NCBI GenBank assembly: GCA_964036045.1
Contig: OZ038383.1
Location: forward strand, 61,757,725 to 61,821,724
Length of the DNA stretch: 64,000 nucleotides
Origin: Eutreptiella sp. 'Long Island Sound 2002'
Lineage: Eukaryota > Euglenozoa > Euglenophyceae > Eutreptiales > Eutreptiaceae
Direction: 5' to 3'
The notes under the pieces were generated by a model, which made no database searches, was not told the DNA's origin, and saw nothing but the letters and a program-made list of their open reading frames with translations. The position numbers and the translations under genes were made by a program. Shown here piece by piece: positions 53,721-64,000 of this stretch. The stretch's first letter is position 1; each line of letters starts with the position of its first letter.

Positions 53721-56042
53721 GTAACGTGATGGTATACTGGGCCTGCCTTCTTCCTCTGCGCGGCATTGAAATGCTGCCCTCCGAAGCCCCTCAGTGTTTC
53801 TGGTTCAGTTCTATATTCCGCACTGTAGCTGCGATGTTGGTCCTTTCCCCAGCCGCTGAGCGCCTCTCCTGCATGGCGCGTCAGCATCTTGAAGGGGCAA
53901 CCCTTTTTAGCATCGTGGCTTCGCCTTTGCCTAAACATAAACATTTTATGCAATGCAGCCCATTTTCTGAAATTGATGATGCACAAGGTGCTCTTTATCC
54001 AGAAGTGGGGGATGGGGCGTTCAAGGGTCCTTTTCACCTTTGTAATGCGGAGTTTTCATTTCTGGAGCCAAGCTTCACTAGCAATGGTTTGAGGCATATG
54101 TGGACAATGGCCCCTTTCCAGCGTCAATAAATGTGCCAAAATAACACTTCCGCATACCCCCCAAAGTCTCATTGATGAGACTGTGGAGACCAGGCAAGCA
54201 CCAGCATATTCTCAGGGTGCCCCAACATTCTGCATCCCACCGCCACATATTTGTGATATGCTGAACAGCATGCCTCAGAGATTCCTGAAGAGGCATACTT
54301 TTGCATGGGTTTCACTGACAAGGAGCAGAAGGGCCTCGCAGGGAATCGCTGAAAGGGCGGAAGGGGACCACCTGTGGGCCCTGAGGGCCACGGGTGTGTT
54401 CGTAATAGTATCCCACTTCTACGTATTGTGTACATTCAAAATGGCACGCAGTGATTTCTGTCTGCACTGCCCTGTACTGTTTTGTACTGTATTGTACTGT
54501 AGCAGCAGTAGTAGTAGTAGGCGGCCACACCATTTTTGGGAGGCGTCAGTCCAGCCTGTACTGTATGACAGCTTGCAGGGACAGAGGCTGGTCCTCTGTG
54601 CTGTATCCGATGTTGCTGTCACCCCCCTCTCCTTCTTCGTGATGCTCATCTTGCCCTGGTTCCCCTAGTATCTCTTCCGTTCCCTGTCCTCCCTGAGACA
54701 TGTAACAGCAAAGACTCAACATCAAAATCCGAAGCCGACACACGATTCCATGTGGAGGGATTTGCAAACCATGACGGAGAATGCTGAGACTGAGCCACAG
54801 AGTGACCCTACTTCTACTCTACCCGGTCTGCCCCATCCGAACCTGAATGTGTATGCTGCTCAGGGGGTTCAGGAGAGTGTTTTAATGCTCTTGATTGTTC
54901 CGCATCCATTCATTCTTAAGCAGGTGGCTCAAAATGTCACCGAGACCCAGTATAGCCATTGCCACTATAAAACATACGTACATGCATGGCGGAGTGCGCA
55001 TCGCTTGCGGCTAGTGTGGAGAAATGTCGGAGAGAGCAACCACCATTCTGCACCAAACATAAGGTGTAGGCACGCCTAGTGCCACTAGGCAGGGTTCTAC
55101 CAAGCTGGTTCCATGACTTTCCAGGTCTCTATTAACCATGTTCCATGACTTCCAGGGTTCTACTAACCAACTTCCTTGACTTTCTAGCCATCCACAGTCG
55201 GCCTTCCAAAATGAGGCGTGATGCAATCCACGAGCATGTTTCATAGACAATGCGCACACTAAATTTGCCCACAAAGTATGGACACTATTAGGCCACGCCA
55301 CCGGTGTTACAACCCGAAAAAAAATGCGAATGTTGGAAGTGGATGAGCCGTACCCAGGTGTCCACCACCATGAGATAGGATATTGCTGCCAAAGCACGCA
55401 TGCCACGAGTACTTTGCCCCGGTATAAACCCTAGCCACAAAGTTGGATCTCATCTGTGTCAAGGACCGGTTCTCTGTGAGAGCACAACAACATCTGGCAC
55501 GAGGCTTACGGGGGGGGGTTAGTCGCTGAAGAAACCTGCCTAGAAAAATTTAGTACGCCCAATTCTGGCGCCATTTTCCCCATCACTCGTGGCACAATTT
55601 TTCCCATACATAGTGAGCGCAGTGTCAACTGACACTGCCCGACAACAATGTTTCAAGGAAAATGTTGGGGGGCCACAGCAAAAAACACCCAAAAGGAATG
55701 GCAAAAAGATAAAGAGCAAGGCCCGAGGACTCCTAAGTAGGGGGTTACGACCACGGTCAGCGGCTAGGCACAATCAGTAATTTGGATGCCCTTTGCAGTG
55801 CGGGGAACTGTGTGGACCTTAGCAAACCAGACCCTCATCACACCTTTTCCTCAAGTGGTGTCCCCCTCAGTAAGGAGAGCCGACCTTAAGGCTTGCTCTT
55901 CACTGTGGAAAAGTGTGGTGCAATTTTTCCCATCATTTTTAACGATTGAGGGGGAATTTTTGCCGCACTCAATGTTTCGGGGCTACTAAACTCCTACCGA
56001 GCTTCCCCCCCCTCCCCTGTATAGCCAACCCCCTACTACCTT
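53721..56042. other. FAS intron or intergenic DNA without a supported gene
   Basis: A TACTGTTTTG/TACTGTATTG run and AGT trinucleotides lie at about 54,476-54,520. Frames at 53,721-54,130, 54,183-54,668 and 54,750-55,079 show no recognised domain. The expected next FAS beta segment is not seen here. Confidence 0.4.
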
Positions 56043-56857
56043 TCACCACACAAATCTCAGAGTGGTATGGCTGGTAATTGACCACATGTCTTGCATGAGC
56101 TCATTGGCATCCACGAAAACCCCCATGAGACATGCAAAAATTGTCACAAAGCAAAAACCTGTATTGTAGTACCCCCAGCTCCTACAATGCCACTTGTAGA
56201 AAGGGTTGTGGAAATCTTTTGCCGAGGAAGTGTGGCACCACAGTGTGGATTTCACCAAATACGCAAGCCGTACAGCAACGTGAGTCAAATTGTATTTTAG
56301 CACCATTTTCTGTAATGTCCTCCCTGCCTCATGAAAGCCTCTTTGTAGATTGAGACCTTGGAAGCACACAATGCATGCATCCAAACTCCTCAGGGCATCC
56401 CCCACCAGCTTGCCATCACAGAGCATAAATGCAAGGTCCGATACTAAGTCCCGAAAAGGCACCAACCATGATTTTGCATCATTTAGTGCCTGTTTCGTGA
56501 GATCATCACACAAGTGTTGGCACTTGGCCACCTCATCTTTTCCATGGAAATCATGACACAGACATAAACCTCCTCAACATTCTGCGAATGAATGGACTCT
56601 GCATATGCCAGCCCTTGTCTGTGAGCCCAAAGACATGGTGATGTTGACCCTTCGTTGTACCCAAGTGTTGCGGAAGCATTGGCACCAATAGAATCATTGA
56701 GTTGAACACCCAGCGCAATCAACATAATACAAAATGCAATTTCCGGATACTCACGACCATACATGGCACCATGCACTGTAGCAAAAATGTCCCAGCTATC
56801 AACCAAACCTGTTGCGTACGGTGGCCGAAGCCCCTTTAAGGAACCATTTGAGCGCAT
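56043..56857 (-). CDS. Minus-strand coding-like exons, unknown
   Basis: Reading leftward from 56,857, one frame gives GLRPPYATGLVDSWDIFATV...EYPEIAFCIMLIALGVQLND...GLAYAESIHSQNVEE, then GTTTATGTC that could start an intron. A second frame follows: VAKCQHLCDDLTKQALNDAK then SWLVPFRDLVSDLAFMLCDG...GLNLQRGFHEAGRTLQKM. Composition is clearly protein-like. I recognise no family. It could be a host gene on the other strand inside or beyond the FAS intron, or part of another element. Confidence 0.4.
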
Positions 56858-56863
56858 GAGGAT

Positions 56864-57638
56864 TGTTCTTTACAGTGAAGTGCAAATAATAGATGTTTAA
56901 ACTATGCATTTATTACAAGGTCGTGCCTCACTAGAATCTTAGGCCACGCTAACTACCCGCCCCTTACGACCCAAACATGTGCACTTTGTCGCCTTTTCTG
57001 TGTCTTGTTTTTATGCCTATGTTTTCCATGTGTCGCCTGTACTGTAATAGGTGGTGAAGAATAATTGTACATTTATTGCGTGTCCTATGCATACACACTT
57101 TGCAACTCAAATTCACTGTCTCTATTTGCCAATTTGCCAAGACCTGGGCGAAATTTCCCCCAGCCCCCCCGGATAGCAAAAAAGGTATACATATTTTGAT
57201 GTCTTGATGACCCTGGGCGAAATTTCCCCCAGCTCCGCCTGTTATGCAAAATGTATAGGTCAAAAACACCAATCAGTGATCCTGGGCGAAATTTCTTCCA
57301 GCTCCCCCCCCCCCCCCCCTGATGTTTCTTTGTTTCTCCTGTGCCTGATATGTTGCCCTTTCCCTCACTGTCACTTAGGCCGGGCAGTCGATAAAGTTGA
57401 ACCTGGGCGAAATTTCTTGCAGCTTGCCTTGACACCCTTTACCTATAGGGTGGTACCTCTGTTGGGTTCTGTTTACTGACTCTTAGGGGTGCTTCTGCCA
57501 ATGTGGCTGTGAGACATGATTGATGTGCGCTTTCTTCAAACAGCCGTGGGGGGTACTCGCGTTTGTACCCCGAAGGCTCTCATTCGGGTGGCATTGAACA
57601 AAGGGAGGACACTCCCGCTGCTGTAGCTAGCACCGGAT
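56864..57638. other. Non-coding stretch with palindromic repeats
   Basis: No gene supported. It holds the cluster of gGGCGAAATTTC palindromes and short tandem units described separately, then a GGGGGGTACTCG...GTACCCC inverted pair near 57,548-57,575. Confidence 0.45.
57143..57425. repeat. Cluster of four CTGGGCGAAATTTC palindromes
   Basis: Copies begin at 57,143, 57,212, 57,281 and 57,402; the first three are 69 bp apart. The ideal form is the perfect palindrome CTGGGCGAAATTTCGCCCAG. Further copies lie at about 59,766, 59,830, 61,254 and 62,807, in the non-coding parts of the unknown element that follows. Confidence 0.85.
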
Positions 57639-59432
57639 TTGCGTCACAATAGAAAGACTAGACGTAATGTTGGGCATGTGCGGGCTGCCTGGGGTTCTAG
57701 TCGTCCACCAAGATGGTTGTTGGTCCTGCAGAAGCAAGTTTTCTCACTGTATAACATTGTGCGAGTGCTCAAGTATCCCCGTGCTGAGAGAGCCACTGGA
57801 GCCTCACATCGCGGTACAATGACCCCGTCCATCCGCCGTAAGCTGGCAATGGCAGGGGATTGCACTATCAATGCCCCTACTGTCTCGGCCCAGGCCTGTG
57901 TTCAAGCTTCATGCCTACGGGATTCATTTGAGAGACAGCAAATTACACTGTGGTTCGACAATTACCGTCGCTACATCAATGGGGTGGACCCCCATAGCCC
58001 TGATAAGACTTTGAATGTGACTGCTGTCAGTGTGTTGCACACTACTGAGCTGCCCCAGTACCACGGTCTGCCCGGTCTGGATGCGGTTGCACAACGTATA
58101 CCCGGGGTTGTTGACTACCTTGTTCGCTGTGTTGGGCTGCTGTTGCAAAGAAGTACAGTCCCAAATGGGCCTATTCTGCGGACCTGGGTTCGTGCACCTC
58201 TGGACTATGCTCGCAATGCTGTGGTATCCCTCAACTGGAGGCCCTTTCTGTTATCACACCTAAAATGCGGAAGTCATGTTGAGTTATTGGAGTTTGTCAG
58301 GGGGCTAGAATGCTTGCAGGTGAAGACGAGACGGACTGTGCCATTTCTGATTGATATGAAGATCTTTTACGCACTCCTGAAAATGTTGTTCGGAGCAAGC
58401 TATGCCCCCTGGCACGTAGACCAGTTCCTGTTGGGACACCCATTGCTTTACGGTGTCTGGCACCCATATAAGTATTCCGTGGAAATAACCTATAAGGCAT
58501 TTGCCCCTATTATTAAGTTTCTTGAGCAGGGTTGGGACCGGAAGGCAGGACCTGTGGTGCCCATGAACGTCAAACTGCGTCACATGGAAAAAAGCATTGT
58601 TGGTTCGTTCCTGGCTACAGCTGCTAACAAAGCACGCCTTGATAATACCACCCATGTCCTTATGAGTAATCTTGCTGAGTTGTCTGACGCTCAAAGACTG
58701 GGTCCGAAATGTTTGCTAGCCCTCAAGGTCCTGCTATACTCGTAGTGCCCAGCACTTCTGGCACTAGGGGTTCTTGTGCGTAAATGTAACTGGGACGGTC
58801 GCTCTCTGCATTCCAGTGCAGCCGCAAAAGAATGCATTGGAATGAGTACTGTCTTGATGATGAATATCATACCTTCTGAAAAGTGGCCGAGCACTAAATA
58901 CCTGCGTACCAATACTGTAGCACTGCTTTTCTGGTCTGACTGGCACACCGGGGCACTTGGTTGCCGGTTTTCTGAGGAGTACGGCGAAGCAATGCTTAGT
59001 CGCCTACTCATGAGGTCAAAGGAGGTTGGTAATGCCCAGTCAGTGCAGCAAACAACCGATATTTTTTTTAACTGCCCCCCCCCCCACCCCCCCACACTTC
59101 CAGGAGAGAAAAAATGCCAGGGTGTCCTGACGCAGAAGTCTGTGGACAAGTACACAAAGCACGTGCGATTTTTCATTCGGAACATATCGCATGCATGGTT
59201 CCCCATTGCTGTTGTGGAAGAGGATAAGTATGTGGTCAAACGTCTTGATGAAGCCCCCCGCATGCAATTTCCGGGAGTGTTGTCGCGTACAAGGGTTACA
59301 GAGCAGCAATTTTTTAGCCTTGTTCGGCATAGCCTACAGTGTCTGATTGCCAAGACTAAAATACCCAATGGTGTGGAGGATTTTCCGAATGCACACAATC
59401 GGAAACGCTCCAATGTTGAACAGAGGCAGTGA
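57639..59432 (+). pseudogene. Unknown multicopy element gene 1 (better copy, one nonsense codon)
   Basis: A frame of 597 codons broken once by TAG at 58,743. No ATG until 57,818, so the N-terminus may be on another exon. Features include FERQQITLWFDNYRRYINGV, APLDYAR..VVSLNWRPFL, VPFLIDMKIFYALLKMLFG and HPLLYGVWHPYKYSVEITYK. The old copy at 3.64-5.02 kb has a TAT (Tyr) codon exactly where this copy has TAG. The layout (conserved Trp, Asp and His blocks, multicopy, decayed relatives) suggests a mobile-element protein, but I cannot name the family or show a catalytic triad. Confidence 0.6.
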
Positions 59433-59584
59433 AGTGCACACTACCAGAGTATCAACACAGCCAGTGGTAACGCTCCAAAACCAGCCGCTGAACCCCCCGC
59501 GCGCGGTGTGCCGGTGGTCGTCCCCCCAGCCCCCCCCCCCCCCCCTCCCCCGAGACCCCCCCAAAACCCGCCGCCCTACACCCC

Positions 59585-59728
59585 ATGCCTGCTGATGTAC
59601 CGGTGGTAGATGATTTCAATTATGTTGACAGTGCCAGTGAGGGCCCAGAAGAGGTGCGTAGTGACTCGTCCGTAGAAATGCTTGATGAGGAAGAGGAGTT
59701 GGGACGGAGTACACAGGGTTGGGATTGA
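59585..59728 (+). CDS. Acidic C-terminal exon or small ORF of the unknown element
   Basis: MPADVPVVDDFNYVDSASEG...MLDEEEELGRSTQGWD-stop. It follows a proline-rich stretch with a C run, where the frame may shift. The corresponding tail of the old copy (11,620-11,776) also ends in WD-stop, so it is a conserved part of the element. Confidence 0.45.
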   Translation: MPADVPVVDDFNYVDSASEGPEEVRSDSSVEMLDEEEELGRSTQGWD

Positions 59729-59987
59729 TTTGACTGTGTTATATGCTATTGTGCTTCCAGCTGCGTGAAATTTTGCCCAGGCGCCCGACTTTCATGATTT
59801 TGAGCCTGGTATTGTTTGCAGCTGCCAGACCTGGGCGAAATTTCGCCCGGCTTTCCAATCAATGTGAATTTGGTATCCTTCAGCACTGTGTCATCCCTGT
59901 TGTAGGGCAGTTTGTGTTTTTGAACCTGGGTTCTCCAAATTTGATGTAATTTGCCTAATATTTGTGTTTGAGCACCTGGATATCACC

Positions 59988-60806
59988 ATGTCTGCACTCT
60001 GCACCTCCTGTTTTGTTACCTTCCAAGCAATGTCTTCTATGGAAAGCTCTCAAAATGTTGGTACACCGCCCGAAAACCTGGCCAATGATGAAGATCATGT
60101 TAGTGGAAGTGAGGGAACTGCTGCTGCTGAAGCCCCCACACCAGAACCACAGCCCAAACCAGCCGCCAAACCGAAGCCAAAGGCAAAACCCAAGGGAAAA
60201 GCAGAAGTCAATGTGGCAGATTACCTCACCTCCACAAAACGCATTCGTGTGCGATGGAATCACATCCTGATTGGTAGAGAACGCTCTGAAGGCCAGGTTC
60301 GTGGGCTGAACCCCGACCGAGTCCAAGCCCGCTATGATGATTTATTAAGGGCACCGCCACTTGATTGTATTGACGATTTACTGCTGGTACCTGGCGTGTG
60401 TATGTTCTGCCCTGTCCTGTTTCGATTATACTCGATCTTTAGTGCCATTTGATTTTACTTGGTGCTGCATGTTACCTCATGTACAGCTCGGTTTTGGTAT
60501 GCCATTGGGGACATCTACACGGCTACTATGCAACATCGCAAGGACAAGGAATCCAAAAATCACCCCCTGCCTACATGGACCAGAGAGTTTGAAGGTTTTG
60601 AGGTTAGAAGAGACACTCCTGTGCCCATACGAAGAAAGCTAGCAGGGCTTCATCAAGTGCAGACCACAAGCAGTAGTGTGTCAACAACCGGTGAACGGAT
60701 GGCACTCTTACTAGAGCATATTGCGGAGGATCCAGATGCCCCCCTGCTCACCCATACTCACAACATGTTGGCTGAAATTGGTATTAAAGCTGATGAAGGC
60801 AATGTG
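59988..60806 (+). CDS. Unknown element gene 2, first two exons
   Basis: ATG 59,988 (MSALCTSCFVTFQAMSSMES) leads into a Pro/Lys-rich linker (PQPKPAAKPKPKAKPKGKAE) and a globular part (NVADYLTSTKRIRVRWNHIL...). An intron at 60,400-60,486 (T/GTATGTTC ... TGTACAG/CT, phase 1) joins it to SRFWYAIGDIYTATMQHRKD...GERMALLLEHIAEDPDAPLL. A further exon near 60,909-61,000 (LGKLVEFIGQPAVDAVYGME) is probable but its borders are unclear. Function unknown. Confidence 0.5.
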
Positions 60807-61021
60807 GTGTGTTCAACGTTTCGACTGTATACGTTACACATTACTATAAGCCTGTATTTTTAACTTTCTCTTGCTGTCTTAAGTTCAATGTAGCCAAGCG
60901 GTGACCAGGGTTGGGCAAGCTTGTCGAATTCATTGGGCAGCCAGCTGTTGATGCAGTCTATGGGATGGAGAAGCGAGATGTTGAACCGGCGCTTGGGGTA
61001 TCCTAACAGTGCGAAGGTTAA

Positions 61022-61210
61022 ATGCCAGACACACTGTCAAGCATTGTCCTCTACATGTCGGGTACTAAAAGCACAATACTTGGAATCAAACGTGAAATAA
61101 ATTTGGCCAGAGCTGAGGAGTTGTGGGGTTGGCATGTGCTCCATCCAGATGCAGTCACTGAGGTGTTTGTGCACAAGTCCAGGGGTATGCTGCAGTATTC
61201 TGCACTCTGA
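61022..61210 (+). CDS. Probable small exon of the unknown element
   Basis: MPDTLSSIVLYMSGTKSTIL...AEELWGWHVLHPDAVTEVFV, then HKSRG and a stop. Composition is protein-like. It is followed by a palindrome copy at 61,254. Confidence 0.35.
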   Translation: MPDTLSSIVLYMSGTKSTILGIKREINLARAEELWGWHVLHPDAVTEVFVHKSRGMLQYSAL

Positions 61211-61531
61211 GTGGTAGTCATTTCGTGGTGTTTATTTCGTTCCTGACGATGAGCTTGGCGAAATTTCGCCCAGGTCTCTCGATTTTCGTTCATAAGCATA
61301 CCATTTTTCAACTGCCTCATTTGTGTCCTGTGTATACCTTGTGCAGCAAATCTGGGTACTGTGACTATGTGCAAATAACAATGTGGTATTATGGCCCATA
61401 TCCGGGTCGTGTATGGCAGCTGGGTGTGGAGCCCCTAGTCACCTCGGCCACCGTGGGTTTCTGTTGTCAAAGCAGTCTTTTGGACCTCCGACCTTTATCA
61501 AGGATCACGTGACGGGCTTCGCAAGCCCCGT

Positions 61532-62671
61532 GTGACACCAAGTATTGAAAAGCCTGACGGTGGGCATCTGAGTCTTAAGTTGGGTGATAGCATTATTGAG
61601 ACAGACACAGGGAAAGTTCTGCAGGAGGAGGGTAGAGTTGAGCTACTCCCTTTGTCGGCAGGCTGCCCCGTTCCCAGCTTTATTAGTGCACTGCCATTTG
61701 TCTGTATCCTGATTGACGTCCCACGTATGTGGACGTTGGCCCTGCACAATATTTTGGCACAATTTGTATTGAATGGTATGTTCGTGGCAGTCACTTGTGA
61801 GACTGCTGATGTTCCGGCCTGTGTTAGCAACCCGAAAGCTACCTGTGCTAAGGAATTTTTCCATGCCGATGTATGTGTGTACAACCTGTCCAAGCCATCA
61901 GCACTGTACGACATGGGACAGACTGCTCTTGCACTGTGTAGTCTGCACCAGTTTTCTGCACGCCTACCCCGATATCTTTATTATATTCAGGGGCCCCTAA
62001 CGACTGCCATTCCTGTTGAAGTGTGCAGTTATTTGCTGTATGCTTTGGACTTGAATCCTCAGAATAGTACATGGATAATGGTCTGCACACAGCAGCCAGA
62101 TTTTTCTGCAGCCCTGTCCATTCAAAGCATGTTCCCTGTGAACATTGCAGTGCCTATTTGTCTGAGGAGAAGTCTATTCCTGAGTCATTTGTTACTGATT
62201 TGAGGGATGCTGTGTCGAACGGCGACACTGTGGCACGAATCCCGTGGGACCGTGTGTGTGAAGACCTTGCAGATGGGTTTCCAGTAGATTGTACGGGAAG
62301 GAGGTATGTAGAGCAAGAAGAGGAGGCCACCCAACCAGAGGAAGAGGACGGTGAATCCCAGAAACCCCCCCCCCCCCCCAAAGTCAACCTGCAAGCAGGG
62401 GGACGGCACCCCCGCCAAGGCCAAAAAACCAAAGGCTGGAGCAAGCCCCTCATAGCAGAGCCCCAGGCCTGGATCAAAGCCTCCACCCAATAAGGCGATG
62501 GGCACGTTGGCAGCCCACTTCACACCGTCCCAGCAGACACAAAATGGACGTGGTGCCACTGGTAGTGCTAACAGTGAGATGGTTGGTGACCAGGCAGCAC
62601 AAGCAAATGGTGGGCAGTTTACTGGTAAGGGTGCCAAACCAAAGTCACCTGGCCCGAGAAAGCTGCGATAG
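61532..62671 (+). CDS. Unknown element gene 2, distal exons
   Basis: The frame at 61,532-62,150 reads KPDGGHLSLKLGDSIIETDT...CPVPSFISALPFVCILIDVP...ADVCVYNLSKPSALYDMGQT. It passes to another frame near 62,120 (VPCEHCSAYLSEEKSIPESF, WDRVCEDLADGFPVDCTGRR) and, after a C run at 62,367, to a third (GTPAKAKKPKAGASPS, TAG at 62,453, then SKPPPNKAMGTLAAHF) ending at TAG 62,669. Relics of the same blocks are at 13.1-13.8 kb. The tail is Pro/Gly/Lys-rich. No domain is recognised. Confidence 0.45.
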
Positions 62672-64000
62672 AGTGACAGTGGTATGTGCTCTGACTGCTG
62701 TGTTGTATGTTTTCCCTGTTACACGTCAGAATGCCGTTCTGCGCTGTCTTTGCAGATACCATTGACGTTTTGCGCACTCTTTTTTTGTGGTTTGCTAAAG
62801 CTAGAAGAAATTTCACCCAGAGGTCTCATGAATGGCAAATAGAGACCTTGATTATGATGCATGAATTTGAGTGACTGTCAATTAACAGTTTTTGGGCACA
62901 CACAGCGTGCAGCAACCCTTGCCAAGTGTGTGCTACCCTACTCCTTGCACTGCATCGCCTCGCAGGTTGATACATTTGTGTGTAACACTGGATAGGTTTG
63001 TGGTATTCCCGAAACCTTCTTCCTCTGCTTTTCCAGTATGCATGCATGCTTATTGTGTTTTGACAACTGCGCTGTGGTTACATGAGAATGGCATTTTGGG
63101 TAAATAGAGATACTCATTTTTTCCTACCAGGTGCAAGGGGTCCCCTAGGTGCAGAATTCATATTCTTTTTTTTGGGGGAGGGTGTACAGTATGGTCCCGC
63201 GGAACTCAGCCTGTGGGTAGGGGGGTGGGCAGTTAGCGTGGCCTAAGAGAGTAGAAACTTCAAGCAATGTTAGCCCTTCTTTGATTGTCGTCACATCATG
63301 GTCTGTGATCGGGGGGAAGGGGCTGGCATCGATTCCACGCATGACAACAAGTTTCTTTTGTCAAAGCATTGCCGTAACTAAAATTGTTTGACCATGTTAA
63401 AATGTCATCGCAAAGGGAGAATATGCTAGCTAAACCAAGCCACTTGTATTTAATGCAATGTGTACACAAGATTGCTCTGAGCACTTAGGGAGGGAGGGAG
63501 TTCTAGAAGCCCACATGTGACTGCTTCATCAAATTTTGAGCTTTGGTAACCCACTACACAGGAACCAGGAGCACCGCAAAGACATAATCGAGTATTATGA
63601 TGCCATAACCAATCGAAATTCTTAACATCACCACATATGTGGTACTCAATCTAGAGACCTAAATCTGATTTTATTGACAAATTGAGAAACTATTTTTCTG
63701 TACACATGTGTGACCCATGTGCGTCGGGATGCCTAAGATACAACAATCTTTTTGTCTTCACCAGTACTCAACACTTGCAGATAACACCTAGCCGTGTCGC
63801 TATGGTTTTGCAGAACCTGGTTGGCCACTGCATGGCACCACGGCCTCATTGATCACACAATGGCAGTCATCATAGCCCAGTTGTGTGCAAGAATAATGGC
63901 CCTGTTTGGACACACCTACATGACACACCGGTGATGGTCTTGGATCTTTAGGATGATCGTCCCGAAGACTCCCTGAAGATCAGGTCAATTGTACCTCAAA
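62672..64000. other. Right end of window, no supported gene
   Basis: Contains one palindrome copy (GAAATTTCACCCAG at 62,807-62,820) and short frames without recognised domains. I see no transposon terminus that would define the right end of the unknown element. Confidence 0.4.

Overview
This window reads as nuclear DNA from a eukaryote with a large, repeat-rich genome. The support is short spliceosomal-type introns, 1-3 kb introns in what looks like a host gene, several families of eukaryotic transposons nested in each other, long G/C homopolymers, satellites and minisatellites. A protist or alga is the best guess; I cannot name the species. No rRNA or tRNA gene, bacterial operon or CRISPR array was seen.

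Layout. 1-2.1 kb: GC-rich, no supported gene, ending in a fragment of an oxygenase-like ORF. About 3.6-14 kb: a decayed copy of an unknown multicopy gene set whose better copy is at 57.6-62.7 kb. It is split at 5,033-11,444 by a 6.4-kb DNA transposon (TIR TGTACCC) carrying a 2OG-Fe(II) oxygenase-like gene, an AT-hook/coiled-coil gene and a candidate transposase. A 381-bp MITE of this family lies at 35,777-36,157. 16,020-33,879: a giant 17.9-kb hAT transposon with CAGCTATG ends and 8-bp target duplications. It encodes a hAT transposase, a BED-like finger ORF, a UPF1-like SF1 helicase, a two-part deubiquitinase-like protein, proline-rich proteins and a Cys-rich protein, and holds a 2.6-kb array of perfect hairpins. 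33.9-47.8 kb: a diverged satellite of about 80 bp, invaded by the MITE, a 1.2-kb CTAG-rich inverted-repeat element, a DIRS/PAT-like retroelement with A1-ORF-B1-A2-B2 split direct repeats (tyrosine recombinase and reverse transcriptase remnants), and a 5-kb element inserted at a TA. 48.57-53.72 kb: three phase-compatible exons of a fungal-type fatty acid synthase beta subunit, the only convincing host gene. Its introns hold two small TIR elements, one with a SAM-domain-like ORF. 56.0-56.9 kb (minus): coding-like exons of unknown function. 57.6-62.7 kb: the better copy of the unknown gene set, with a family of 20-bp palindromes in its non-coding parts.

How it fits together. Almost all coding capacity belongs to mobile elements, and relative ages follow from nesting: the unknown element is older than the TGTACCC transposon inside it, and the satellite is older than the MITE and the TA-inserted element. 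The giant hAT has near-perfect target duplications and a 3-mismatch internal duplication of about 160 bp, so it looks comparatively recent, although its ORFs carry frameshifts or introns and several in-frame TAG/TAA codons.
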